Shown here piece by piece: positions 1 through 5,854 of a DNA stretch of 7,039 nt (position 1 is the first letter of the stretch; each line of letters begins with the position of its first letter). Position numbers and translations under genes: made by a program. The DNA is taken from the NCBI GenBank assembly GCA_934444485.1, contig CAKSCN010000131.1, positions 1 through 7,039 on the forward strand, read 5' to 3'. The notes beneath the pieces are model-generated. The model was not told the origin of the DNA, made no database searches, and saw nothing but the letters and a program-made list of their open reading frames with translations. The DNA comes from an uncultured Eubacteriales bacterium. Lineage in GTDB: Bacteria > Bacillota > Clostridia > Oscillospirales > CAG-382.

Positions 1-122
1 GCGGCAAAGCCGCCAGAGAAATTGCGAAGCAATTTACTCTCGAGTTGACCGTGTCAACTCCGGAGGCATCCCCTGTGCAACCGGTTGCAAAGCAACCTCT
101 GGAGCTGTCACGACGAAGTCGT
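1..122. repeat. Chain of five short triloop hairpins (REP-like repeat)
   Basis: Five perfect inverted repeats with 3-nt loops follow each other. Stems/loops are 1-5/9-13 (gcggc, loop aaa), 19-25/29-35 (aaattgc, loop gaa), 42-49/53-60 (gagttgac, loop cgt), 83-88/92-97 (ggttgc, loop aaa) and 110-114/118-122 (acgac, loop gaa). Between them lie linkers that also pair: ctccggag at 58-65 is a perfect palindrome, and cccct at 70-74 can pair with agggg at 130-134. A near-direct repeat (TACTCTCGAG at 35-44, TACTCTCTCGAG at 147-158) brackets most of it. No transposase is present. From memory, linkers of this kind (a CCCCTGTGCAA-like stretch and a CTGAGGGG-like stretch) recur between genes in gut Clostridia; that is recollection, not a search. 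Such hairpin-rich DNA usually represents a dispersed non-autonomous repeat. The left boundary lies outside the window. Confidence 0.7.
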
Positions 123-162
123 CGGACTGAGGGGCTGTTGAATAAGTACTCTCTCGAGGGTG

Positions 163-311
163 TTTTGTAGGGAACGGGCTTGCTCGTTCCGAAAGCTCCG
201 ACCTCGGATAATACGCATTCGCTGTAATTTTTCGCCGCTTTTCTACGGTGCGGTATTCATAACCGTATATTGGGTGCTAACGGCGGGAGACAAGCCGCCC
301 GCCCTACAAAA
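163..311. mobile_element. MITE-like element with terminal inverted repeats
   Basis: The left end 163-182 (ttttgtagggaacgggcttg) is matched in inverted orientation by 291-311. The outermost ten bases, TTTTGTAGGG, are identical and the inner GGCTTG is shared after a small indel. Each end also folds alone: 171-178 with 183-190 (ggaacg arms), and 282-287 with 298-303 (ggcggg/cccgcc). A further 6-bp stem sits inside, 244-249 with 262-267 (tacggt/accgta). TG flanks both ends (161-162 and 312-313) and could be a 2-bp target duplication, though two bases prove nothing. At about 149 bp and without a reading frame it fits a non-autonomous miniature element. Its family and mobilising enzyme are not identifiable from this window. 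Confidence 0.55.
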
Positions 312-420
312 TGTCAGGTAGCTTCGGAATAATCGCACCGCCTCAAACACCAACAACCTCGGCAAAAATCCGTTCTCCCCTTATTGCACGGCCTATAAAT
401 CAGCACCATATAATCATTGA
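312..420. other. Intergenic stretch with no recognised feature
   Basis: Between the inverted-repeat element and the hairpin at 421 I see no reading frame with a ribosome binding site, no clear promoter and no repeat. It is somewhat AT-rich towards 395-418. Confidence 0.5.
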
Positions 421-439
421 AGAAAAGCGAAGCTTTTCT
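421..439. repeat. GAA-triloop hairpin, 8-bp stem
   Basis: The arms agaaaagc (421-428) and gcttttct (432-439) pair perfectly around the loop gaa. The core GCGAAGC is the same as in the hairpin at 19-35. It lies about 90 bp past the DUF6179 stop codon on the minus strand, where the RNA would read as an 8-bp stem with a UUC loop. There is no real U-run after it, so it is at best a weak terminator or an RNA 3'-end stabiliser. Its resemblance to the hairpins at 1-122 makes a repeat origin as likely as a role in termination. Confidence 0.6.
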
Positions 440-446
440 ACGTCAT

Positions 447-515
447 CTCCACTCTCCACTCTTCACTCTCCACTCTTTTAATCGTCAATCGTCAATTGTC
501 AATCGTCAATTGCCT
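447..515. repeat. Two abutting 7-bp tandem repeat arrays
   Basis: Array A (447-474) is four heptamers: CTCCACT, CTCCACT, CTTCACT, CTCCACT. A 6-nt spacer, CTTTTA (475-480), follows. Array B (481-508) is four heptamers: ATCGTCA, ATCGTCA, ATTGTCA, ATCGTCA, then a degenerate fifth unit ATTGCCT (509-515). In each array the third unit carries the only change, a C-to-T. The arrays stop 10 bp short of the DUF6179 stop codon, so they lie in the 3' untranslated part of that minus-strand transcript. They resemble the short tandemly repeated repetitive heptamers described in cyanobacteria; the comparison is by form only. Confidence 0.8.
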
Positions 516-525
516 TGCGCCCCCG

Positions 526-1500
526 TCAGCACATACTTTTGACTGCTGCGGCAAGCTTTGGGAGGTTGCGCCGGAGATAGCCCTCGGTGCGTGCCGAGAG
601 GGAGAGCGTCTCGCCGAGAGACGACAATGCTGAGTCAAAAGCGGCGCACAACTCATCCTCCGGCACCGTGTCAAAATTGCGGCGGAGTGCCTCACGCTCA
701 TTTTCCGCCACGTCAAGCCCCTGCGGCGACCGACCGAGTACCGTAAGGCAGAGCGCAGACATTAACACCGGCTCGCACAGATTCACCGGACTCTCGGCGT
801 AGTCGCCGCCGTATGCGGTGCTCAAAAGACGGTGTACATTCTGCGGCGAAAACGACAGCAAAAACCCGTTCTCAGCGGCAATTCCTCGCAAATATGCGGC
901 GATAAACTCAATGCCGTCAAGCCTCGGGTTCGTGCCGAGAAGCGGATAATCAGCCGTTATGTGTACCTCGTGCGCACCGAATTGCGGACGGTACAGCCTG
1001 AAAAATCCGTCTATGCCGCCCCTTGCCGTGCCGACGTAAAATACATTCGGCGTGTCGAAAAGTCTCTCCGTAACGCTCCTTTGCAAACGCTTTGCCGCTG
1101 TCATCATGCGGCGTATATCGTCCATACCCTCGTCAAACAGCTTTTCGACCGAAATATCCCTCAAAAGCTCCGCCGCCCTGTCGGGTATGCCCTCTCGCTT
1201 GAGCCTTACGCCCACCGTGAAAAATACGCTCTCGGTGAGATTTACCGCCGTTTCCGCCGTCACCGAGCTGCTCTCGCCACGTGTCAGCTTGTCCGCCTGC
1301 CGTGCAATAAGCGCAAAAAGCTGCGACTGTATGCGCACAAGGTCATTGTCCGTCAGCATACCTCTCTCCGCCGCCTTTTCGGAAAGCGTGATAAGGTATC
1401 GCCGCTCGTCAAGCTCCGAGTCGGAAATTATGCGCAAGCACCTCACCCTGCCGCCGACCGACATTCTCTTTCGTGCAATAATTTCATTCGCCATGCTCAC
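526..1500 (-). CDS. DUF6179-family protein, function unknown
   Basis: A 324-residue protein that I recognise as the DUF6179 family, found in Bacillota and usually next to DUF6323. No biochemical role is known. Visible features are an N-terminal alpha-helical part (about 25-75), a GESSSV motif at 75-80 typical of the family, and a second conserved block HEVHITADYPL at 177-187. A helical C-terminal region runs from about 195 to 324. There is no signal peptide and no convincing membrane helix, so it should be cytoplasmic. The chosen start is GTG at 1500-1498: GGAG at 1509-1512 lies 8 nt upstream, and GTGA overlaps the stop codon of the upstream DUF6323 gene by 4 nt, the usual sign of translational coupling. 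An ATG two codons further in (1494), with AGG 7 nt upstream, is a possible alternative. Recognition rests on remembered family sequence and was not checked by a search. Confidence 0.8.
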   Translation of the reverse strand: MSMANEIIARKRMSVGGRVRCLRIISDSELDERRYLITLSEKAAERGMLTDNDLVRIQSQLFALIARQADKLTRGESSSVTAETAVNLTESVFFTVGVRLKREGIPDRAAELLRDISVEKLFDEGMDDIRRMMTAAKRLQRSVTERLFDTPNVFYVGTARGGIDGFFRLYRPQFGAHEVHITADYPLLGTNPRLDGIEFIAAYLRGIAAENGFLLSFSPQNVHRLLSTAYGGDYAESPVNLCEPVLMSALCLTVLGRSPQGLDVAENEREALRRNFDTVPEDELCAAFDSALSSLGETLSLSARTEGYLRRNLPKLAAAVKSMC

Positions 1501-1997
1501 ACCTCGCTCTCCTCTTCACAGTCAGACTCACGAATATCGCCGTCGAAGTCGCAGACCGCACCGCCGCCGTTTATGTGCCGCACCAACCCCTCGACCGTGC
1601 CGCCGAGACTGTCCGCATCGCCTCCGCAGACCCCGTCAAACGCACGGCGCAGAAACTCCGCAAGCGCACGGTCGCTCACCCTGTCGGCAACAGCGTTTTT
1701 CGCCTCGTAGAATACGCCGATAACGACGCTCATCGTCTCGGTGAAATTCTCGTTCGAGAGGTAGGGAGAGTCGGCGAAAGCCTCGATAATCACTGCGGCG
1801 GCACTCTCGCCGAACTCCACTCTCCCCGAAACGCCGAGAGCCTTTGTCTTTGCTTCGGCAAGCGCTGCGGCGCACCTTTCGTCTATGACAATGCCGTGTT
1901 TCTCGGTAAAAGCTCCGCAGGCAAGTATGCTCTTCTCGGCAGACGCCCTCGCCGACACGGCGCCTCCGACCAAAAAGCTCATTATTTCCTCCGACAC
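1497..1997 (-). CDS. DUF6323-family protein, function unknown
   Basis: A 166-residue protein matching the DUF6323 family of Bacillota, first gene of a two-gene unit with DUF6179. Family-like blocks are GRVEFG at 58-63, FADSPYL at 74-80 and the amphipathic stretch VFYEAKN...SDRALAEFLRRAFDG at about 95-122. The C-terminus is strongly acidic (about 150-166). It has no membrane segment or signal peptide. The start is GTG at 1997: GGAGG at 2005-2009 sits 7 nt upstream, whereas the internal ATG at 1982 has no such site. A promoter at 2021-2049 places the transcript start close to the ribosome binding site. The stop codon overlaps the DUF6179 start by 4 nt, so the two products are probably made together and may form a complex. 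That complex is inference; the cellular role is unknown. Confidence 0.78.
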   Translation of the reverse strand: MSEEIMSFLVGGAVSARASAEKSILACGAFTEKHGIVIDERCAAALAEAKTKALGVSGRVEFGESAAAVIIEAFADSPYLSNENFTETMSVVIGVFYEAKNAVADRVSDRALAEFLRRAFDGVCGGDADSLGGTVEGLVRHINGGGAVCDFDGDIRESDCEEESEV

Positions 1998-2020
1998 AAA
2001 AACACCTCCATTTTATACCC

Positions 2021-2049
2021 ATTGTACGCCGTCTTCTTGAAAAAATCAA
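2021..2049 (-). promoter_or_regulatory. Sigma-A promoter of the DUF6323-DUF6179 operon
   Basis: On the minus strand TTGATT (2044-2049) and TACAAT (2021-2026) are separated by exactly 17 nt, with predicted initiation near 2014 and a leader of roughly 17 nt before the GTG at 1997. A small inverted repeat, CTTGA-N5-TCAAG (2036-2050), covers the -35 box and could be an operator or chance. No convincing terminator separates this promoter from the GH127 stop codon at 2082, so read-through from upstream is possible. Confidence 0.65.
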
Positions 2050-2081
2050 GGCTGAGAGTATAAAAAGAGTCTTAAATCGTT

Positions 2082-3950
2082 TCAGTCGGCGTCGATATAC
2101 AGATTCTCTCCGATACGCTTCGCAAGCTCTTCTTCGGACGGCGCATTTTCCTGCTCAAACCACACCGCCATGCGGTCGTCGCCTGCCTTTTCCGGAGTGC
2201 GTGAACACCATTTGCGGTACGGAATGAGCTTGAAGCGTTTGCCGTCGGCACGAAGACCCACGACGTTTTCACCGTCAAGCGAAAGAGCCGGCTTTTCCGC
2301 AAGTCTGAAATCCACCTCGCCGCCGTTGTCGTATCCCTCGGCGCACATGAGAGTCTCGCCGTTCATCACCGCCGCCTTGCCGAGGTCGTCACGCACCTTC
2401 GGATTTGCGAATACACGGCGCAGCTTCTTTTCAAAGCGAAGCTCGTACTCACCCTCGGCGTCACGTATCACGGCGTAACCGTTTTCCTCCGTGAATTCGG
2501 CGGCTCTGCCGTTTTTGTACACGCCGAAGTCCTTCACGTATTCGGGTATTCTTATTTTGAGCGTGAGCGGACGGGAGTTCTCGGAGCTTACCGTGAGAAT
2601 TCTGCCGTCGAGATGCGCAGAAAGTCCGCCGGCGCAAAATTTACTTCCGATGAACATATTCACAAGAAGCACGTCGCCGGAGGAGTCGCCGCCGTATGAG
2701 TAAATGTAGCTCGGAAGCGACGCAAAAAGTTTGAGAAGCATAGGCGGACAGCAGGGACACTCGTGCCACTCCCAACGTGTAACTCCGCCGTTCGAGACAA
2801 GCGGGTTTTGGTAGAAAAAGTGCTTAAAGTCACTGCCGACAGCCGAACCGACGTTGTTGTAAAGCGACCTCTCGAAGCAGTCGAAATACTCGCTCTTTTC
2901 GCCGAGAAGGTTCATCTCACCCGCCCAGAACGCAAGAGCAATCGCCGCACAAGCCTCGAGATATGCGTCGTTCGGAAGAACGTAGCCGGCGTCGAAGCCC
3001 TCTATGTCGTGACGTGTGCCTATGCCGCCGGAGATGTGCATCTTTCTGCGGTAAACATTTTTCCAGAGAGCGGCAAGAGCTTCCTCGTATCTTCCGTCGC
3101 CGTACTCCCTCGTTACCGCCGCCGCACCCGTATAGCAGAGAGCCGCTCTGACCGAGTGACCGACCGCCTTGCGCACCGTTTCAAAGGGAGCGTTGTCCTG
3201 ATTGTACTCGAAGGAGAAACGATCACGTGCCGAGTCAGCGGCTCTGCCTTCGTGATTTCCTCTCGCACGATACCAGAAATCGGCAATTTCAAGGTAATTC
3301 TCCGGAACGACGCCGTGCTTCTTTGCAAAACCGTCAAGCTCCCTTGTGTCACGGAAAAGGCGGTAGAGCTTCACAAACGCCTCCTCCGGAAGTGAGTGAC
3401 CGGGAATTATGTTGTGCTTGGGTGCGTCGCCCATGTATGCGCAGATGAGATTTGCCGCTCTGACGGCGCACTCCAGAAGCTCCGTTTCACCGAAAGCGTT
3501 GTAATGACTCACCGCCGCTTCGACGAGCGCACCGTGGTTGTAGAGGTCGTGCTGATATATTAGGCTTCCGCCGTTTTCGCCCCAGCGATGCTCAGGCTCT
3601 TTTTCGAGGGTGAACGTGCTTAAAAAGCCGTCTGTTACACGTGACGCCGCCGCAGCTTTTTTCACGAGAGAATCGATAAGGGCTTTGAGGTCCTCGCCGC
3701 CGTATTCGGCAAAAAAGTCGCAAGCCGCCCTGAGCGTCTCGAAAAGCAGTCCGTCAGAGAAATGAGGTCCCTTGTGAAAGCCTGTGAGTCCGGTTGCGAC
3801 AGCGTCGAAATTTTCGGTGTAGCCGTCGTCCTCCATGCGCTTCACGACATACGGAAGCATTGTATCCTTCGCCTTTTCGATATAAGGTGTCCAAAAGCTG
3901 TCTGAAACAGTGACGTTCTTAACATTCGGATAGGTAAGTGTGTTTTTCAT
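2082..3950 (-). CDS. GH127-type beta-L-arabinofuranosidase
   Basis: A 622-residue glycoside hydrolase of family GH127, which removes beta-L-arabinofuranosyl residues from plant-derived glycans. In the characterised Bifidobacterium enzyme HypBA1 a cysteine nucleophile is held on zinc by one Glu and three Cys. The matching residues are visible here (622-residue numbering): E332 and C334 in LPNDAYLEACA, and C400-C401 in ECPCCPPM. E317 in HDIEGF corresponds to the other active-site glutamate. The N-terminal part is the all-helical toroid; from about 425 on it turns into beta-rich domains. There is no signal peptide, so it likely acts in the cytoplasm on imported oligosaccharides. The start is ATG at 3950, with GGAGG at 3959-3963, 8 nt upstream. 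An in-frame ATG at 3977 gives nine extra residues but has no ribosome binding site. The gene diverges from an AraC-type regulator. Exact substrate and linkage cannot be read from sequence. Confidence 0.9.
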   Translation of the reverse strand: MKNTLTYPNVKNVTVSDSFWTPYIEKAKDTMLPYVVKRMEDDGYTENFDAVATGLTGFHKGPHFSDGLLFETLRAACDFFAEYGGEDLKALIDSLVKKAAAASRVTDGFLSTFTLEKEPEHRWGENGGSLIYQHDLYNHGALVEAAVSHYNAFGETELLECAVRAANLICAYMGDAPKHNIIPGHSLPEEAFVKLYRLFRDTRELDGFAKKHGVVPENYLEIADFWYRARGNHEGRAADSARDRFSFEYNQDNAPFETVRKAVGHSVRAALCYTGAAAVTREYGDGRYEEALAALWKNVYRRKMHISGGIGTRHDIEGFDAGYVLPNDAYLEACAAIALAFWAGEMNLLGEKSEYFDCFERSLYNNVGSAVGSDFKHFFYQNPLVSNGGVTRWEWHECPCCPPMLLKLFASLPSYIYSYGGDSSGDVLLVNMFIGSKFCAGGLSAHLDGRILTVSSENSRPLTLKIRIPEYVKDFGVYKNGRAAEFTEENGYAVIRDAEGEYELRFEKKLRRVFANPKVRDDLGKAAVMNGETLMCAEGYDNGGEVDFRLAEKPALSLDGENVVGLRADGKRFKLIPYRKWCSRTPEKAGDDRMAVWFEQENAPSEEELAKRIGENLYIDAD

Positions 3951-3958
3951 GCATAATT

Positions 3959-3963
3959 CCTCC
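3959..3963 (-). promoter_or_regulatory. Ribosome binding site that fixes the GH127 start
   Basis: GGAGG on the minus strand, 8 nt before ATG 3950. It lies downstream of the alternative ATG at 3977, which therefore would place the Shine-Dalgarno inside the coding region. This favours the 622-residue protein over 631. Confidence 0.8.
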
Positions 3964-3970
3964 GTTTTAC

Positions 3971-3999
3971 TTGACATTGCACCGTTTTCGTGGTAAAAT
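3971..3999 (+). promoter_or_regulatory. Sigma-A promoter of the AraC-family regulator gene
   Basis: A consensus TTGACA (3971-3976) and TAAAAT (3994-3999) are spaced by 17 nt, with TGG directly before the -10 (3991-3993, an extended -10). Predicted initiation is near 4006, giving a leader of about 75 nt to ATG 4082. The promoter lies wholly inside the region transcribed from the opposing GH127 promoter. Confidence 0.7.
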
Positions 4000-4017
4000 C
4001 ATACGGTGTATGAGGCT

Positions 4018-4046
4018 ATTATAGCACCCGAAAGAGTGTATGTAAA
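4018..4046 (-). promoter_or_regulatory. Sigma-A promoter of the GH127 gene
   Basis: On the minus strand TTTACA (4041-4046) and TATAAT (4018-4023) are spaced by 17 nt, with TGC directly before the -10 (extended -10). Predicted initiation is near 4011, with a leader of about 60 nt to ATG 3950. It faces the regulator promoter, and the two -10 boxes are 18 bp apart. Confidence 0.75.
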
Positions 4047-4071
4047 CACACAAACAACCCGAAAAGGTGGA
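4026..4071. promoter_or_regulatory. Candidate AraC-type operator (direct repeat, 31-bp spacing)
   Basis: Positions 4026-4040 (acccgaaagagtgta) and 4057-4071 (acccgaaaaggtgga) agree at 12 of 15 bases in the same orientation, 31 bp apart (about three helical turns). The first copy fills the spacer of the GH127 promoter; the second lies upstream of its -35 and overlaps the regulator's own ribosome binding site. AraC-family proteins typically bind directly repeated half-sites, so this is a plausible autoregulatory operator. Its role is inferred only. Confidence 0.4.
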
Positions 4072-4078
4072 AATTTCC
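4065..4078 (+). promoter_or_regulatory. Ribosome binding site and adjacent palindrome before the regulator start
   Basis: AGGTGG (4065-4070) lies 11 nt before ATG 4082, a long but usable spacing. It also contains an in-frame GTG (4067) that could start a protein five residues longer but has no ribosome binding site of its own. The perfect 10-bp palindrome GGAAATTTCC (4069-4078) overlaps it and separates it from the ATG. Confidence 0.5.
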
Positions 4079-4081
4079 TAT

Positions 4082-4960
4082 ATGACGAGCATTATTTTCG
4101 ACCAATCTCAAATACGGTATTTGTCCTCCGGAAAATACGAAGCTCCGGGGACGCCGACTCACCCTCGGAGAAAGCTTCAGAGTGCGGTGCTTCTCGTCGG
4201 CTGTGACGGGGAGTGTCCCATTGCGCAGGACGGCAGGGAGTATGTGCTTTCCGAGGGGACGTATATGCTTCTTTTCCCGAACTGCGAGCATTACGGCACT
4301 GCGGCGGTGAGTCCGGGGCAGTCGCATATGTGGTGTCACTTTGTCATGACCGGTGAGGTTTTGTATTCCGACGGAGCGGCAAATCTTCAAAACGGCACGA
4401 ACGCCGTCGCACTGCCCGAATACGGTGCGCTTCTTCACCCCGAGAAGTTTCTCACACTGTTTCACAGCCTGACCGACGCCGCAGAGAGGTCATACCTTGA
4501 CGCTTCGTCGAGAGAGCGCATATGCGGAATGTACCTCGGCATAATTCTGAGAGAGCTTTACGAAAACGCCCTTGAGGCAAGGCTTCCGCAAGGCACGGCA
4601 AACGAAAATGCCGCACGGGGAAAAGCGGCGGCGGCAAGACTGAGGGAGTATCTGAGAATGCACTGCTCCGAGGACATAGAGCTTTCGTCGCTTGCGGACG
4701 CCTTTCGCTACAGCGCCGACTACCTGACGCATATTTTCGGCAGAGAGTACGGCATGACGCCCTGCGCATATCTGAACACCGTGAGGCTCGACAAGGCAAA
4801 GCGGCTTCTTCTCGACACGGACATGAGAGTTTCGGACATTTCCGAGGCGGTCGGCTTTCACGACGCAAAGTACTTCATGAAGGCGTTCAAACGCTGCACC
4901 GGAGTCACACCGTCGGAGTTTCGGGGTGCGTGCTTCAGAGTGCATTTCAACTCCGAGTGA
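4082..4960 (+). CDS. AraC-family transcriptional regulator
   Basis: A 292-residue activator/repressor of the AraC/XylS family. The N-terminal part (about 1-95) is beta-rich with the look of a sugar-sensing cupin: it has several glycines and an aromatic/His-rich stretch ending in HMWCHFVMTGE. A linker rich in Ala and charged residues follows (about 165-185). The C-terminal about 100 residues carry two helix-turn-helix units, around 200-221 (LSSLADAFRYSADYLTHIF) and 248-269 (VSDISEAVGFHDAKYFMKAF). Between them is the family motif GMTPCAYLNTVRLDKAKRLL, and TGVTPSEFR closes the domain. The start ATG 4082 is preferred over GTG 4067 because the AGGTGG site lies at 4065-4070. Transcribed away from the GH127 gene through facing promoters, it is the obvious candidate controller of that gene and of itself. 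Ligand unknown; an arabinose-containing sugar is an inference from the neighbour. Confidence 0.88.
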   Translation: MTSIIFDQSQIRYLSSGKYEAPGTPTHPRRKLQSAVLLVGCDGECPIAQDGREYVLSEGTYMLLFPNCEHYGTAAVSPGQSHMWCHFVMTGEVLYSDGAANLQNGTNAVALPEYGALLHPEKFLTLFHSLTDAAERSYLDASSRERICGMYLGIILRELYENALEARLPQGTANENAARGKAAAARLREYLRMHCSEDIELSSLADAFRYSADYLTHIFGREYGMTPCAYLNTVRLDKAKRLLLDTDMRVSDISEAVGFHDAKYFMKAFKRCTGVTPSEFRGACFRVHFNSE

Positions 4961-4975
4961 CGGCATAGCCGCACA

Positions 4976-5020
4976 AAAATCCCCCACCGGCACAGAGACG
5001 GCAGGGGACATATTTGTTTT
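4976..5020. terminator. Bidirectional rho-independent terminator
   Basis: CCCC (4982-4985) pairs with GGGG (5004-5007), and CCG (4987-4989) with CGG (4999-5001), with a small internal mismatch and a 9-nt loop. On the minus strand the stem is followed at once by ATTTTT (from 4980 to 4975), a good terminator for the ABC operon ending at 5060. On the plus strand it is followed by a looser T-rich run, tatttgtttt (5011-5020), serving the AraC gene that ends at 4960. It separates two converging transcription units. Confidence 0.7.
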
Positions 5021-5059
5021 GAAAAGATATGGAAACGTCAAGACAACGGGAGGTCGAAA

Positions 5060-5854
5060 TTACGAGAGCGTCATTCTGTCGGACGCCTGGTTCTGACCGG
5101 CAATTTCGGCGAACTTTGCAAGAAGATCCGATTTCGTGAGGCTCTTCTTCTCCTCGCCCGAGACGTCGTAAATAATCTGACCGGCGTTCATCATGATAAG
5201 CCTGTTGCCGTGCTTTATGGCGTCGTTCATGTTGTGGGTTATCATTATCGCCGTGAGGTGATTCTCGTTTATCACCTTGTCGGTGAGCCGCAGAACCGTC
5301 GCCGCCGTCGCAGGGTCGAGAGCCGCCGTGTGTTCGTCAAGCAGGAGAAGTTTCGGATTCTTCATCGACGCCATGAGAAGCGTGACCGCCTGACGCTGAC
5401 CGCCGGAGAGAAGTCCCATTTTGGAGGAAAGACGGTTTTCGAGTCCGAGGTCGAGAAGAGAGAGCATTTCTCTGTATCTTTCTCTGTCCTTTTTGGTAAT
5501 CGCCCACTTTGCGTATCTGCGCATTCCGCGTCTTTCCGCTATGGACAGATTTTCCTCGACGAGCATATCCGCCGCCGTTCCCATCATGGGGTCCTGGAAC
5601 ACTCTGCCTATGTACTTTGCTCTCTTGTGCTCGGGGAGCGGAGATATATCCTCGCCGCCTATTATAACCTCGCCGCTGTCTATGGGGAAAACTCCGGCGA
5701 CCGCATTGAGCATTGTGGATTTTCCGGCGCCGTTTCCGCCGATGACCGTCACGAAATCGCCCTCTTCGAGCTTGAGAGAAAGGTCATTGAGCGCAACCTT
5801 TTCGTTTATCGTTCCGGCGTTGAACACCTTGCGTATGTTTTTAAGTTCAAGCAT
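5060..5854 (-). CDS. ABC transporter ATPase (TrpXYZ/COG1101-type importer)
   Basis: The 264-residue nucleotide-binding subunit powers uptake by the adjacent permease. All catalytic motifs are present: Walker A GGNGAGKST (39-47), Q-loop Q87 in RVFQDP, signature LSGGQ (149-153), Walker B LLLLDE (169-174), D-loop ALD (178-180) and switch His207 in MITHNM. The stretch LPEHKRAKYIGRVFQDPMMGTAADMLVEENL is characteristic of the ATPase paired with COG4120 permeases and COG2984 binding proteins (the tryptophan/tyrosine-type uptake family). It starts at ATG 5854, with GGGGTG 7 nt upstream (5862-5867), and overlaps the permease gene by 8 nt, so the two are coupled. It is the last gene of the operon, ending just before the terminator. 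Substrate is not settled by sequence; related systems take up aromatic amino acids. Confidence 0.9.
   Translation of the reverse strand: MLELKNIRKVFNAGTINEKVALNDLSLKLEEGDFVTVIGGNGAGKSTMLNAVAGVFPIDSGEVIIGGEDISPLPEHKRAKYIGRVFQDPMMGTAADMLVEENLSIAERRGMRRYAKWAITKKDRERYREMLSLLDLGLENRLSSKMGLLSGGQRQAVTLLMASMKNPKLLLLDEHTAALDPATAATVLRLTDKVINENHLTAIMITHNMNDAIKHGNRLIMMNAGQIIYDVSGEEKKSLTKSDLLAKFAEIAGQNQASDRMTLS

Noticed and set aside
1..122. CRISPR array
   Set aside because: The palindromes differ from one another in sequence, spacers are irregular, and there are no cas genes in the window.
3..170. Open frame across the left repeats, ending in TAG at 168-170, possibly the tail of a gene cut by the window edge
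   Set aside because: The frame is made almost wholly of hairpin arms and linkers, gives a low-complexity basic peptide with no family resemblance, and shows no start or ribosome binding site. A genuine 3' end starting left of the window cannot be fully excluded.
832..1710. 292-codon open frame on the plus strand
   Set aside because: It is antisense to the DUF6179/DUF6323 genes, very rich in Arg, Ser and His, lacks a ribosome binding site, and disappears as a gene once the well-supported minus-strand pair is accepted.
2036..2064. Possible terminator after the GH127 gene
   Set aside because: The only inverted repeat (CTTGA-N5-TCAAG) has a 5-bp AT-rich stem and no U-run after it on the minus strand; it overlaps the next gene's -35 box and is better treated as part of that promoter.
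2763..3395. 210-codon open frame on the plus strand
   Set aside because: It is antisense to the GH127 catalytic region, with no ribosome binding site and no recognisable domain.
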